The notes: generated by a model not told the origin, from the sequence alone. A stretch of 64,000 nucleotides of DNA from Bacillota bacterium (GCA_023439125.1 JAEXOU010000022.1:62001-126000); one strand, 5' to 3'; shown: positions 16,636-26,044, counted from the first letter of the stretch. Translations and numbers: made by a program.

Positions 16636-18093
16636 CTATAGGTTTTCCATCGCCTTACGCATACCATTTGCTTTGATATCATCTAGATATCCTGCTACAC
16701 AATCAACTAAACCAGCAATTTTAGTTAAATCCTCACCAAAGAAATCTACATTGCCTAAGTATTTTTCCGTAAATTCTTTGCTTGATTTGGAGGAATTCTC
16801 TTTGAAGAATTCTAAAGCTTTTGCATCATCTAATACTTTATATTCTTCCTCTCCTCGATGTCCAATTAATGCATTATCTCTAATTTCAGTTCCAGTATAA
16901 AAACTCATTAATGCTGCTAATGAGAATCCTAAATGCTTCGGAATTTCATTGAATTTCTCAACATACCCCTTTAATGATGGCATACAGCGTGATTTCCATT
17001 TGGATACCGAATTTAAGGATATGCTTAATAAGGCATGCTTAATAAATGGATTTTCAAAACGTTCAATTACAGCGTTTGCAAATGCCTCACACTCTTCTTT
17101 TGGTAAAGAAAGTGTTGGAATAATTTCTTCAAATACAGTACTCATGAAGAACTTACGAATTGTTGGATCTTCCATGGACTCAAGAACATAATCGTTTCCT
17201 GCAAGATAGGATGCTAAAACGAAAGAGGTATGTGCACCATTTAAGATTCGAACTTTTCTTTCTCTATATGGTTTCTGATTATCAGTAAAGATAACTGGAA
17301 GTCCTGCTTTGTCAAGTGGTAATTCCGCCGAGATGTCTTTATCGCTTTCAATCACCCAAAGAGCAAATAATTCTCCTGTATCTAATAAGTTATCTTTGTA
17401 TCCTAATTCTTCCCACATAGCATCAACTTCATCTTTAGGATAACCAGTAACGATACGATCAACTAAAGTAGAACAAAAGATACAAGCTTCATCCACCCAG
17501 TTTTCGAAATCGGAGCCTAAGTTCCAAAGTTGTGCAAACTGGTGAACGCATTCTTTTAAGGCAACACCATTATTCTCAATTAATTCACACGGAATAATGA
17601 TTAAGCCTTTGCTAACCTCACCATTAAAATGTTGAAAACGGTCAAACATAAATTTTGTTAATTTACCAGGATAAGTTTTTGGAGGAGCAGCATCAATTTT
17701 ATCTGTATCATCATAAACAATACCAGCTTCGGTTGTATTAGATACGATAAAACGTAAAGTTTCACATTTTGCATAATCTTCATATTTATCGAAATTATTT
17801 ACAGTATCCACGGCATCAGATACGCATGTAATGATTCGATTGATCACCTTAGTTTCACCATCTTCTTTGCCACGTAAAGATAATGTATACTGGCATTCCT
17901 GTTCGTGGAACATATTTAAGTTACCAAATGCAATCGGTTTTACGATAACAACACTACCATCGAAAACGCCTTTTTCATTTGCTACATCAATCATATGATC
18001 TACGAAACCACGAAGGAAATTACCTTCTCCAAACTGAAGAACCTTTACTGGTCTTTCCTTTGCTTTGGAAATTGACTTATTAAGAATGTTCAT
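16636..18093 (-). CDS. uxaB: Tagaturonate reductase (altronate oxidoreductase)
   Basis: This 485-residue enzyme of the polyol/mannitol dehydrogenase family reduces D-tagaturonate to D-altronate with NADH. The N-terminal nucleotide-binding region includes VLQFGEGNFLRGFVDHMID. The C-terminal catalytic domain contains RKVRILNGAHTSFVLASYLAG, with the family K/N/H arrangement. An upstream in-frame ATG (18156) is rejected because AAAGGAGAAACAGTA lies directly before the ATG at 18093. It heads the operon, divergent from the LacI-type regulator, and its upstream region contains a perfect cre-type site. Confidence 0.95.
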   Translation of the reverse strand: MNILNKSISKAKERPVKVLQFGEGNFLRGFVDHMIDVANEKGVFDGSVVIVKPIAFGNLNMFHEQECQYTLSLRGKEDGETKVINRIITCVSDAVDTVNNFDKYEDYAKCETLRFIVSNTTEAGIVYDDTDKIDAAPPKTYPGKLTKFMFDRFQHFNGEVSKGLIIIPCELIENNGVALKECVHQFAQLWNLGSDFENWVDEACIFCSTLVDRIVTGYPKDEVDAMWEELGYKDNLLDTGELFALWVIESDKDISAELPLDKAGLPVIFTDNQKPYRERKVRILNGAHTSFVLASYLAGNDYVLESMEDPTIRKFFMSTVFEEIIPTLSLPKEECEAFANAVIERFENPFIKHALLSISLNSVSKWKSRCMPSLKGYVEKFNEIPKHLGFSLAALMSFYTGTEIRDNALIGHRGEEEYKVLDDAKALEFFKENSSKSSKEFTEKYLGNVDFFGEDLTKIAGLVDCVAGYLDDIKANGMRKAMENL

Positions 18094-18282
18094 TACTGTT
18101 TCTCCTTTAATCTGTCGTATAAATGAAAAGAGCGTAATTTTAACTCTTTTTTTCAATAATTACTTACATATATGCCCTGTTATGTATCAACTTTATCGTA
18201 CAACAAAGTCTTATTCTTCTTTCATAAAAATGAAACTTATTGATGAACTTCATATTGCGAAAAAAGGTACAAGGGAATATAA

Positions 18283-18296
18283 TGAAAGCGTTTACA
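18283..18296. promoter_or_regulatory. cre-type operator upstream of uxaB
   Basis: TGAAAGCGTTTACA matches every position of the Bacillus cre consensus TGWAANCGNTNWCA. It lies 190 bp upstream of the uxaB start, just upstream (on the minus strand) of a TATATT -10-like box at 18281-18276. CcpA-type catabolite repression of the uxa operon is the likely meaning; binding by the adjacent LacI-type protein is the alternative. Confidence 0.65.
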
Positions 18297-18404
18297 TAGA
18301 TGATTTTAATCGTTTTATCCTGTTATGTCAATGCTTTTTCCGTGATTTTTTTATTATAGAAATATTGACGAAAATTAAAATAAAATCTTAATACAATTTA
18401 CTCT

Positions 18405-18432
18405 TGTAAGCTCATTTACAGTATAGTATAAT
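18405..18432 (+). promoter_or_regulatory. Promoter of the LacI-type gene and uxaC
   Basis: TTGTAA (18405-18410) and TATAAT (18427-18432) are spaced by 16 bp. Transcription would begin near 18439, upstream of the operators at 18466 and 18491, so a bound repressor would block elongation or initiation. Confidence 0.6.
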
Positions 18433-18465
18433 TACTATTACCAGGTTAAAAATGTGTTTATATTC

Positions 18466-18479
18466 TGTAAGCGCTTACA
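18466..18479. promoter_or_regulatory. Perfect palindromic LacI/cre operator
   Basis: TGTAAGCGCTTACA is a perfect 14-bp palindrome with the central CG typical of LacI/CcpA family sites, and it fits the cre consensus. It lies about 27 bp downstream of the predicted start of transcription of the LacI-type gene. Confidence 0.7.
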
Positions 18480-18490
18480 CTTCGATTTAA

Positions 18491-18504
18491 TAAAAGTACT
18501 TACA
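18491..18504. promoter_or_regulatory. Second, weaker operator-like site
   Basis: TAAAAGTACTTACA agrees with the perfect site at 18466 in 10 of 14 positions, with an intact right half (CTTACA). The 25-bp centre-to-centre distance could allow two dimers to bind close together. Along with the other sites it accounts for what can be read in the 436-bp gap 18094-18529. Confidence 0.4.
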
Positions 18505-18529
18505 CTTTTTTCAAGGAGGAGTAGATAAA

Positions 18530-19534
18530 ATGAATATTTATGACGTATCTCAAAAGGCAGGCGTTTCAATTGCTACCGTATCTCGTGTCATCAATGGAAA
18601 TCCAAATGTTAGTGAGAAAACGAAACAAAAAGTACTTGATGTTATGAAGGAAATAGGCTATACCCCGAACGTATTTGCACGTGGTCTCGGATTGAATACA
18701 ATGCAAACAATTGGAATAATGTGTGCAGATTCTTCTGATATCTTTTTAGCTAACGCTGTTTACTATTTAGAACAAAATTTACGTAAAAATGGATATGACT
18801 CATTTTTATGTTGTACTGGTTATGATTTACATACAAAACAGAAATACCTCAAATTACTCTTAAGCAAACGTGTTGATGCAGTCGTAATGGTTGGGTCTAA
18901 TTTTCTAGAGCAAAACAAGAAGGATAATTCTTATATCATAGAAGCAGCCGAGAAAGTTCCAATTATGCTAATTAATGGGTATATTAATCATCCACGTATC
19001 TACTGTATTCTTGGGGATGATCATCAAGCTGTTTTCGATAGCGTTAATAAATTGATTGCTCAAGGAAGACGTCGTATTCTGTATTTGTATAATACGAGAA
19101 CCTTCTCGAGTATGAATAAATTTAGTGGGTATAAAGCAGCACTTGCAGCAAATAATATACCACTTAACGAGGACCTAATTCAAATGTGTCCTAATACAGT
19201 TGCAGATGTCAAAAACCTATTAACCTCCTTAGCTGCGAAAGGTTTAAAATACGATGGAGTTATCGCAACAGAAGATTTATTGGCGATTGGCGCTGTAAAA
19301 TTTATTAAAAAGGCTGGTATCAGCATACCAAAGGAGTGCAGCATTATTGGGTATAATAATTCTATACTTGCTACATGCTGTGACCCTGAACTAACATCAA
19401 TTGATAATCATGTTGAACCTCTTTGTGTTAGTACAATCACGTCCTTAATGCGTGTGTTGTCCGGCAATGAGGTACCAAATAGAACAACAATATCAAATGA
19501 CTTGTTTTTAAGAGAGACTACTGATTTTAAATAG
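18530..19534 (+). CDS. LacI family transcriptional regulator of the uronate genes
   Basis: This 334-residue protein has an N-terminal LacI helix-turn-helix and hinge (residues 1-55, IYDVSQKAGVSIATVSRVIN then NPNVSEKTKQKV) followed by a periplasmic-binding-protein-like effector domain. It is divergent from uxaB-uxaA-kdgK and 38 bp upstream of uxaC, so it most likely controls galacturonate catabolism, like ExuR/KdgR of other Firmicutes; the effector is not known. The perfect LacI-type palindrome in its own promoter suggests autoregulation. Confidence 0.93.
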   Translation: MNIYDVSQKAGVSIATVSRVINGNPNVSEKTKQKVLDVMKEIGYTPNVFARGLGLNTMQTIGIMCADSSDIFLANAVYYLEQNLRKNGYDSFLCCTGYDLHTKQKYLKLLLSKRVDAVVMVGSNFLEQNKKDNSYIIEAAEKVPIMLINGYINHPRIYCILGDDHQAVFDSVNKLIAQGRRRILYLYNTRTFSSMNKFSGYKAALAANNIPLNEDLIQMCPNTVADVKNLLTSLAAKGLKYDGVIATEDLLAIGAVKFIKKAGISIPKECSIIGYNNSILATCCDPELTSIDNHVEPLCVSTITSLMRVLSGNEVPNRTTISNDLFLRETTDFK

Positions 19535-19572
19535 TTTCTTAACATAACTTAACTGATCAAGGAGACTTACTT

Positions 19573-20973
19573 ATGAAACCATTTATGGACAAAGATTTCT
19601 TATTATCTAACGAAACTGCAAAAATCTTATATCATGATTATGCAGCTAAAATGCCAATTATCGATTACCACTGTCACATTAATCCACAGGAAATTGCACA
19701 AGATCGTCACTTTGACACAATTACCCAAGTATGGTTAGGTGGAGACCATTATAAATGGCGACAGATGCGTTCCAATGGTATTGAAGAAAAATTCGTTACG
19801 GGAGATGCAACTGATTTCGAAAAGTTCCAAAAATGGGCTGAAACTTTACAAAAAGCAATTGGTAACCCACTTTATCACTGGAGCCATCTAGAATTACAAA
19901 GATATTTCAATTACCACGGAACTCTCGGTGCTAAAACTGCAAAAGAAGTTTTTGAATTATGTAATGAAAAATTACAAGAATCCGATATGAGCGTTCGTGG
20001 CTTAATTAAGCAATCTAATGTTGAAACGATATGTACAACGGATGATCCAATCGATTCCTTAGAGTGGCATACAAAGATTGCGCAAGATAAATCTTTTCAT
20101 GTTAAAGTTTTACCTGCTTGGAGACCAGACAAAGCAATGAACATTGAAAAGCCAGAGTTTGTTGACTATCTTACGAAATTATCCAAAGTAAGCGGAGTAA
20201 CAATTAAAAACTTTGAAGACTTAAAAGAAGCTTTAAAAGTTCGTTTAGCTTTCTTTGATTCCATGGGCTGTAAGATTTCTGACCACGCATTGAATTATGT
20301 AATGTATCAACCTGCTACGAAGGAGCAAGTTGAAGAGATTTTTGCTAAGAGAATGAATGGCGAAGACATTACAACACTAGAAGAATTACAGTTCAAAACT
20401 GCCTTTATGATATTTATGGGAAAAGAATATCATAGACTTAATTGGGTTATGCAGCTACATTATGGTACAAAGAGAGACAATAATGTATTGCGTTATAATC
20501 AATTAGGTCCTGATACTGGATTTGACTGTATCAATACCGAAAGTTCTTCTGCTGAGATGGCTGATTTCTTAAATGCGTTAAATTCAACTGATCAATTACC
20601 AAAAACAATTATTTATTCTTTAAATCCAACCGATAATGCTGCAATTGGCACAATCTTAGGATGTTTCCAGGATTCAACTACGGTTGGTAAGATTCAGCAA
20701 GGTTCTGCATGGTGGTTCAATGATAACAAAACTGGAATGCAAGAACAGATGATTTCTTTGGCGAATTTAGGATTACTTGCAAACTTTGTTGGTATGTTGA
20801 CTGACTCAAGAAGTTTCTTATCTTATACTCGTCATGAATATTTCCGTCGTATTCTCTGTGATTTAATTGGAACATGGGTAGAGAACGGCGAATATCCTAA
20901 TGATATAGAATTTTTAGGTCAGATGGTTCAAGACATCTCCTATTACAATACAAAACGTTATTTCGGTTTCTAA
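19573..20973 (+). CDS. uxaC: Glucuronate/galacturonate isomerase
   Basis: This 466-residue amidohydrolase-fold enzyme isomerises D-glucuronate to D-fructuronate and D-galacturonate to D-tagaturonate, the first step of the pathway served by UxaB and UxaA. The metal/catalytic motif YHCHINPQEIAQDR near residues 32-45 is clear. Length fits the family. It follows the LacI-type gene with an AAGGAG site and is probably cotranscribed with it. It ends in front of repeat B2, which may serve as its transcript end. Confidence 0.97.
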   Translation: MKPFMDKDFLLSNETAKILYHDYAAKMPIIDYHCHINPQEIAQDRHFDTITQVWLGGDHYKWRQMRSNGIEEKFVTGDATDFEKFQKWAETLQKAIGNPLYHWSHLELQRYFNYHGTLGAKTAKEVFELCNEKLQESDMSVRGLIKQSNVETICTTDDPIDSLEWHTKIAQDKSFHVKVLPAWRPDKAMNIEKPEFVDYLTKLSKVSGVTIKNFEDLKEALKVRLAFFDSMGCKISDHALNYVMYQPATKEQVEEIFAKRMNGEDITTLEELQFKTAFMIFMGKEYHRLNWVMQLHYGTKRDNNVLRYNQLGPDTGFDCINTESSSAEMADFLNALNSTDQLPKTIIYSLNPTDNAAIGTILGCFQDSTTVGKIQQGSAWWFNDNKTGMQEQMISLANLGLLANFVGMLTDSRSFLSYTRHEYFRRILCDLIGTWVENGEYPNDIEFLGQMVQDISYYNTKRYFGF

Positions 20974-21021
20974 CTCATGATGATGATGTTGGGGACAAAT
21001 GTCCTTAAAAAAGAAGTCTGA

Positions 21022-21222
21022 CGTCATTTTGCACAAAGAAATGTTATGAACATGGGATGACAAACATAATTTATACGCAACACGCTCTCGCTTGAATGAA
21101 GTTCTAAGCGGTACATAAGGGCCTAAAATACAGGCCCTAAGTACCGACGACTTTATAACAGTATGCTTATGAATATGTTTGTCATCCCATTATTTTACAA
21201 ACTGATTGCGTGCAAAATAGCG
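21022..21222. repeat. Family B palindrome, copy B2 (full length)
   Basis: The left end is CGTCATTTTGCACA and the right end CGTGCAAAATAGCG, with inner arms GGGATGACAAACATAATTTA and ATGTTTGTCATCCC. The centre has the inner hairpin GGGCCT/AGGCCC. It fills the 3' side of uxaC; apart from it and the pyrB promoter I see nothing in the 372-bp gap 20974-21345. Confidence 0.93.
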
Positions 21223-21286
21223 AATGAAGTTTTTACATGTTTTTTATCGCCAATATAAAAATAAATAATTTTTTAGAAAAATGTAC

Positions 21287-21315
21287 TTGTATTTTCTCTC
21301 CTGATATAGTATGAT
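21287..21315 (+). promoter_or_regulatory. Promoter of pyrBI
   Basis: TTGTAT (21287-21292) and TATGAT (21310-21315) are spaced by 17 bp. Transcription from about 21322 leaves only about 24 nt before the pyrB ATG, so there is no room for a PyrR-type attenuator or a pyrimidine-sensing leader terminator. Confidence 0.55.
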
Positions 21316-21345
21316 AAATAGTTGAAAAAACATTGGAGGTGCTTA

Positions 21346-22263
21346 ATGAAACACATTATCAGTCCCCTAGATTTATCAATTACGGAACTCGCCGAGGTGC
21401 TTGATTTAGCAGATCATATTATTGAGAATCCAAAGCTCTACTCGGAATGTTGTCACGGTAAAAAACTTGCTACTCTCTTTTATGAGCCGAGTACAAGAAC
21501 AAGACTTAGTTTTGAAGCCGCCATGCTGAATCTTGGAGGCAGTGTATTAGGTTTTTCTTCTGCTGATTCTTCTTCAGCTGCGAAAGGTGAAAGCGTTGCT
21601 GATACCATTCGTGTAGTTTCTAGTTATGCAGATATTTGTGCTATGCGTCATCCTAAGGAAGGTGCTCCTTATGTCGCTTCTACTTTCTCTTCTATTCCAG
21701 TAATTAATGCCGGTGATGGTGGTCATAATCATCCAACCCAAACTCTCACAGATTTATTAACAATAAAGAAATTAAAAGGGCGTTTAGATAACTTAACAAT
21801 TGGTTTTTGTGGTGATTTAAAATTTGGTCGTACCGTTCACTCACTAATCAATGCAATGGTTCGTTATCCTAACGTCAAATTTGTGCTCATTTCTCCTGAA
21901 GAACTAAAGATTCCAGCCTATTTACGGGAAGAAGTATTAGATGCAAACAACATCGAATACGAGGAAGTAAAAAAACTTGACGATGTGATGCCTGAGCTTG
22001 ATATGCTTTACATGACTAGAGTGCAGAAAGAACGATTCTTTAACGAAGAGGATTACATACGTTTAAAGGATAGCTTTATCTTAGATTTACAAAAACTTGA
22101 GAATGCAAAATCTGATATGCTTATAATGCATCCACTTCCTCGAGTAAATGAAATTGCAACTGAAGTAGATAATGACCCTCGCGCAGTTTACTTTAAGCAA
22201 GCAGAATTTGGAGTTTACGTACGAATGGCTCTAATTATGAAACTTCTTAATATTACGGTATAG
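21346..22263 (+). CDS. pyrB: Aspartate carbamoyltransferase catalytic subunit
   Basis: This 305-residue enzyme joins carbamoyl phosphate and aspartate, the committed step of pyrimidine synthesis. The carbamoyl-phosphate motif STRTRLSFE and the HPTQTLTDL motif are both present, with the 80s loop SSAAKGES between them. The ATG at 21346 is preferred over an upstream in-frame start at 21322 because TTGGAGG lies just before it. It is followed 14 bp later by pyrI, so the enzyme is of the allosteric catalytic-plus-regulatory type. No other pyr genes are nearby. Confidence 0.97.
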   Translation: MKHIISPLDLSITELAEVLDLADHIIENPKLYSECCHGKKLATLFYEPSTRTRLSFEAAMLNLGGSVLGFSSADSSSAAKGESVADTIRVVSSYADICAMRHPKEGAPYVASTFSSIPVINAGDGGHNHPTQTLTDLLTIKKLKGRLDNLTIGFCGDLKFGRTVHSLINAMVRYPNVKFVLISPEELKIPAYLREEVLDANNIEYEEVKKLDDVMPELDMLYMTRVQKERFFNEEDYIRLKDSFILDLQKLENAKSDMLIMHPLPRVNEIATEVDNDPRAVYFKQAEFGVYVRMALIMKLLNITV

Positions 22264-22277
22264 AAAGGAGAACCACT

Positions 22278-22703
22278 ATGTTGAATATTGGTGGACTTAA
22301 CCAAGGTGTCGTAATCGATCACATTGTAGCTGGCGGTGCCATGAAAATCTATGAGTATCTCCAATTAGAAAAACTAGATTGTAGTGTTGCCATTATTAAA
22401 AATGCTCGAAGCAATAAGATGGGCAAAAAAGATATTATTAAAATCGAAGGACCAATTATGGTTGATCTTGATATGATGGGTGTTTTAGATCCAAGCTTAA
22501 CCATCAACATTATTGAAGATGGTCAGATTATTGAGAAGCGTCACTTAAATCTCCCAGAATCTGTTACAGGAATCATCGTATGCAAAAATCCAAGATGTAT
22601 CACTTCGATTGAGCAAGGACTTCCGCATAGATTTAGACTCACGGATCGTGCCAAGGGAGTTTATCGCTGTATCTATTGCGAACAGGCATTTAAAAGACCG
22701 TAG
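22278..22703 (+). CDS. pyrI: Aspartate carbamoyltransferase regulatory subunit
   Basis: This 141-residue protein binds nucleotide effectors and tethers PyrB trimers. The N-terminal nucleotide domain starts GVVIDHIVAGGAMKI. The C-terminal zinc domain shows the four cysteines in the usual spacing: CKNPRC, then after about 22 residues CIYC. A GAAAGGAG site precedes the ATG. It is in one operon with pyrB. Confidence 0.97.
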   Translation: MLNIGGLNQGVVIDHIVAGGAMKIYEYLQLEKLDCSVAIIKNARSNKMGKKDIIKIEGPIMVDLDMMGVLDPSLTINIIEDGQIIEKRHLNLPESVTGIIVCKNPRCITSIEQGLPHRFRLTDRAKGVYRCIYCEQAFKRP

Positions 22704-22708
22704 ACTGA

Positions 22709-22787
22709 CGTCATTTTGCACAAGGAAATGTTAGGAGTATGGGATGATAAACATAATTTATACGCAACACGCTTTCGCTTGAATGAA
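22709..22787. repeat. Family B half-element, copy B3
   Basis: The left half is intact (CGTCATTTTGCACA, GGGATGATAAACATAATTTA, CACGCTTTCGCTTGAATGAA) and then the sequence switches into family A copy A4. The right half is missing. Confidence 0.88.
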
Positions 22788-22803
22788 TAACGTCACACTT
22801 TAA

Positions 22804-22911
22804 TAAAAAGAACTCCATAATATATTTTCTTCAGCGCGCTACGCTCACAAACCCACGAAGGACCGTGGGACTTGTAAGGCCTACGAAAATATATTATGGA
22901 GTTCTTTCTTA
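22804..22911. repeat. Family A palindrome, copy A4 (core inverted)
   Basis: Arms AAAAAGAACTCCATAATATA and TATATTATGGAGTTCTTTC are complementary. The core is in the opposite orientation to A1-A3 and A5 (GCGCGCTACGCTCACAA ... CTTGTAAGGCC). The arm sequence is unique to this locus. It separates pyrI from the converging phosphotransferase gene. Confidence 0.9.
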
Positions 22912-22935
22912 TAAAGGTTTTCTAAAAACACGAAC

Positions 22936-24036
22936 TTAGATAAGTAATAGCTTCTCGCAACCCATATACTCAAAGTTATCAACTAGGCCATCCACTTCTG
23001 GTCTCCACTCCTCATATTTCACACCAAAACAACAGGCTTGCCATAATGGAATCAATACCATTGCTGCTACATCCTTACGATAATCCTTCAAGCAATCCTC
23101 CCACGTATATCCTGTTACACCGTATTGGACTAACTTTTCATAATAGTATTTTACTAATTTAAGCTGCATTTCTTTTTTTAGCTGCTCTGGAAATGAAACT
23201 CTGGTTAAGTGAGCCAAATCTCCTGTTCCATAACCCTCGCTCCAAAACTGAAAGTCTACAATCACTGGAAGTTTTTTTTCATCCTTAGATATCATAAAAT
23301 TATAGATATGAGAATCACCATTGCAAATAGTCACATTTTCTTTTAAATGATTCTTTACAATACGTTCTCTCATCAATTCATCATTAATCTTCATCGCTTG
23401 CTTGAAGATTTTCTCTATTCTTTCATTAAAGTTGTCTCCATACTCTCGAAGAAAGTGTTTTAAGTGTTCATGATTCTCTTGAATCGATCTGTCTAAATCA
23501 TCGGAATTACACATTTTAATTTGATTGGTATTTTGATTATAGTTATTCCAAAATTTTGCATGCAATTTAGCTAGACTCTCTGCACAAGAAAACCAATATT
23601 CTTCTTCACACATCTTTTCTTGACTAAGCATTTGATAAGAATCTGAGATATCCTCTAAAATGATAACAAAATCTTTTGTTTCAGTGTTAACGTACGCATC
23701 ATAGCATGTTGGAATCGGTATATTTTCACATTTACTAGCATGCACAAATTGATAGAAATATCCTTCTCTCAAACTCATTTCACAATAACCATTCCTGTTA
23801 TCGTTCGTTGTTACTGTTTTTATAAATAATTTTTTTATGTAATTACTACTAGGAGACTCAATTCGAACTTCAGCCTTCATTGTTAATGCAGTATTCGACT
23901 CAACCACATCTGTAATTTGAATATCACGAATGTACTCTTCTTTTGATAGCTTTAGTATTTCACTTACATACTCTTTCTCAATCACAGGATTATGCTGCAT
24001 TATCTTTTTATAGACAGAGTTGTTTTTGTAACTCAT
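22936..24036 (-). CDS. CHK/aminoglycoside-type phosphotransferase
   Basis: This 366-residue protein has the fold of choline/ecdysteroid-kinase-like small-molecule phosphotransferases. The catalytic loop CNGDSHIYNFMI is near residues 233-244, and the metal-binding VIVDFQFWSEGYGTGDLAHL follows. The N-terminal part carries the expected ATP-binding lobe. The substrate cannot be predicted. It is a single gene with a good AAAGGAAG ribosome site, unrelated in function to its neighbours. Confidence 0.82.
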   Translation of the reverse strand: MSYKNNSVYKKIMQHNPVIEKEYVSEILKLSKEEYIRDIQITDVVESNTALTMKAEVRIESPSSNYIKKLFIKTVTTNDNRNGYCEMSLREGYFYQFVHASKCENIPIPTCYDAYVNTETKDFVIILEDISDSYQMLSQEKMCEEEYWFSCAESLAKLHAKFWNNYNQNTNQIKMCNSDDLDRSIQENHEHLKHFLREYGDNFNERIEKIFKQAMKINDELMRERIVKNHLKENVTICNGDSHIYNFMISKDEKKLPVIVDFQFWSEGYGTGDLAHLTRVSFPEQLKKEMQLKLVKYYYEKLVQYGVTGYTWEDCLKDYRKDVAAMVLIPLWQACCFGVKYEEWRPEVDGLVDNFEYMGCEKLLLI

Positions 24037-24183
24037 ATTATTTTCTTCCTTTCTGTTCTATTCGCCTTCTGATTCTGGAGTATTAAATAGTTAAAGGCGA
24101 TATTTAGTATTCCTGAATATCGCCTATCTAGCTAATTAATCATTATATCTACCTAAGGTGCAACAACATCATGAAACTCACTA

Positions 24184-25854
24184 CTAGAATAATCCTGTGA
24201 TGACGCCATCATCATTCACATCAATACGCTCAGCTGCTGGTACTTTTGGCAAACCCGGCATTGTCATAACCGTACCAGTAATTGCAACGACAAAACCTGC
24301 ACCTGCAGATACATACACATCACGAATGTTTACCGTAAATCCAGTTGGACGACCAAGTTTCGCCGGATCATCAGAGAGAGAATACTGGTTTTTCGCCATA
24401 CATACTGGAAGATTGCCAAATCCAAGCTCGGTCAGTTGGGCTACTTGTTTTGCAGCTGCTGGATCAAATGTAATACCGTCAGCGCCGTAGATTTCCTTTG
24501 CAATTGTCTCCATCTTATCTTTTAAAGGCATCTCATCTGGATAAAGTGGTTTGTAATTGCTTGGCTTTGTTTCCATTGTCTTTAATACTTTACTTGCAAG
24601 GTCAATTCCACCTTCCCCACCTTTTTCCCATACTTCAGACAAAGAGAATTCACAACCGCGCTCGATACAGAAGCTCTTAACATAATCTAGCTCAGCCTCC
24701 GTATCCGTAGAGAATTTATTTAATGTAACAACAACTGGTACACCATATCTTTGAATATTCTCGATGTGCTTCTCAAGGTTAACAATACCTGCCTTTAAAG
24801 CATCTAGGTTTTGGGTTCCTAATTCTGTCTTTGGAACACCACCATTGTATTTTAAAGCACGAACAGTTGCTACTAAGACAACAGCATCTGGTTTTAATTT
24901 TGCCATACGGCACTTAATATCCATGAATTTTTCAGCACCTAAGTCTGCGCCAAAACCTGCCTCAGTTACGACAACATCAGCTAATTTTAAAGCTGTTTTC
25001 GTAGCACGAACCGAATTACAACCATGTGCAATATTAGCAAATGGTCCACCATGAATAATTGCAGGCGTATTCTCTAGTGTTTGGATTAAATTAGGTCGAA
25101 TCGCATCCTTTAATAAAGCTGCCATTGAACCAACTGCATTGATGTCCTTAGCGGTAACTGGTTTCCCATCATACGTATAAGCTACAATAATTCTACCAAG
25201 TCGAGCCTTTAAGTCCTTCATATCATCTGCAAGACATAAGATAGCCATAATCTCCGAAGCTACTGTAATAATAAAGTGATCTTCACGTACAACACCGTCT
25301 GCTTTTCTTCCTAATCCAACTACAATATTACGTAGAACTCGATCATTCATATCAAGACAACGTTTCCATACAATCTGGTTGGTATCAATGCCAAGTGTAT
25401 TTCCTTGTTGAATATGATTGTCTAACATTGCTGCTAATAAATTATTTGCTGATGTAATAGCATGAAAATCACCTGTGAAATGAAGGTTCAAATCCTCCAT
25501 TGGAACAACCTGAGCATATCCACCACCAGCTGCACCACCTTTAATACCAAAACAAGGACCTAAAGAAGGTTCACGAAGTGCAATCACTGCCTTCTTATTC
25601 ATGAGCCCAAGTGCCTGTCCTAGTCCGACAGTTGTTGTTGTTTTTCCTTCACCTGCTGGTGTTGGATTAATTGCAGTCACCAATACAAGCTTACCATCGT
25701 TTCGATCCTTTATCTCATTCCAAAGTTCATCTGTAAACTTTGCTTTATACTTACCATAATAATCTAAATAGTCCTCTGTAATATCAAGTTTTTTTGCAAC
25801 TTCGCGAATATGTATCATCTTCGCTTCCTGAGCAATTTCTATATCCGACTTCAT
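24184..25854 (-). CDS. fhs: Formate-tetrahydrofolate ligase
   Basis: This 556-residue enzyme makes 10-formyl-tetrahydrofolate from formate, THF and ATP, supplying one-carbon units for purines and acetogenic-type metabolism. The P-loop TPAGEGKTTTTVG is near residues 65-77. The full family length and the glycine-rich GIKGGAAGGGYAQVVPMEDL segment are present. The start has a GGGAGG site. It is monocistronic; a folate-transport riboswitch lies elsewhere in the window, not here. Confidence 0.98.
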   Translation of the reverse strand: MKSDIEIAQEAKMIHIREVAKKLDITEDYLDYYGKYKAKFTDELWNEIKDRNDGKLVLVTAINPTPAGEGKTTTTVGLGQALGLMNKKAVIALREPSLGPCFGIKGGAAGGGYAQVVPMEDLNLHFTGDFHAITSANNLLAAMLDNHIQQGNTLGIDTNQIVWKRCLDMNDRVLRNIVVGLGRKADGVVREDHFIITVASEIMAILCLADDMKDLKARLGRIIVAYTYDGKPVTAKDINAVGSMAALLKDAIRPNLIQTLENTPAIIHGGPFANIAHGCNSVRATKTALKLADVVVTEAGFGADLGAEKFMDIKCRMAKLKPDAVVLVATVRALKYNGGVPKTELGTQNLDALKAGIVNLEKHIENIQRYGVPVVVTLNKFSTDTEAELDYVKSFCIERGCEFSLSEVWEKGGEGGIDLASKVLKTMETKPSNYKPLYPDEMPLKDKMETIAKEIYGADGITFDPAAAKQVAQLTELGFGNLPVCMAKNQYSLSDDPAKLGRPTGFTVNIRDVYVSAGAGFVVAITGTVMTMPGLPKVPAAERIDVNDDGVITGLF

Positions 25855-26044
25855 AGGTAATCCTCCCTTCCATTTGTTTTCATTATATCAAATAAGCTAA
25901 AAAAATAAACCCTTTTTGATTATTAATTATATTTGTTTTACTAATTATATTGACTTATGAGTAATACGAAGGCTTCTTGTCTTAGTGCAGTAATTTTTAA
26001 AGTTATTGTTGTCTAGGCGAAAAGGATATCCGAAAAATTACATT

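Noticed and set aside
21316..21345. Pyrimidine attenuator in front of pyrB
   Set aside because: The predicted leader is about 24 nt with no room for terminator and antiterminator structures, and there is no pyrR-like gene nearby.
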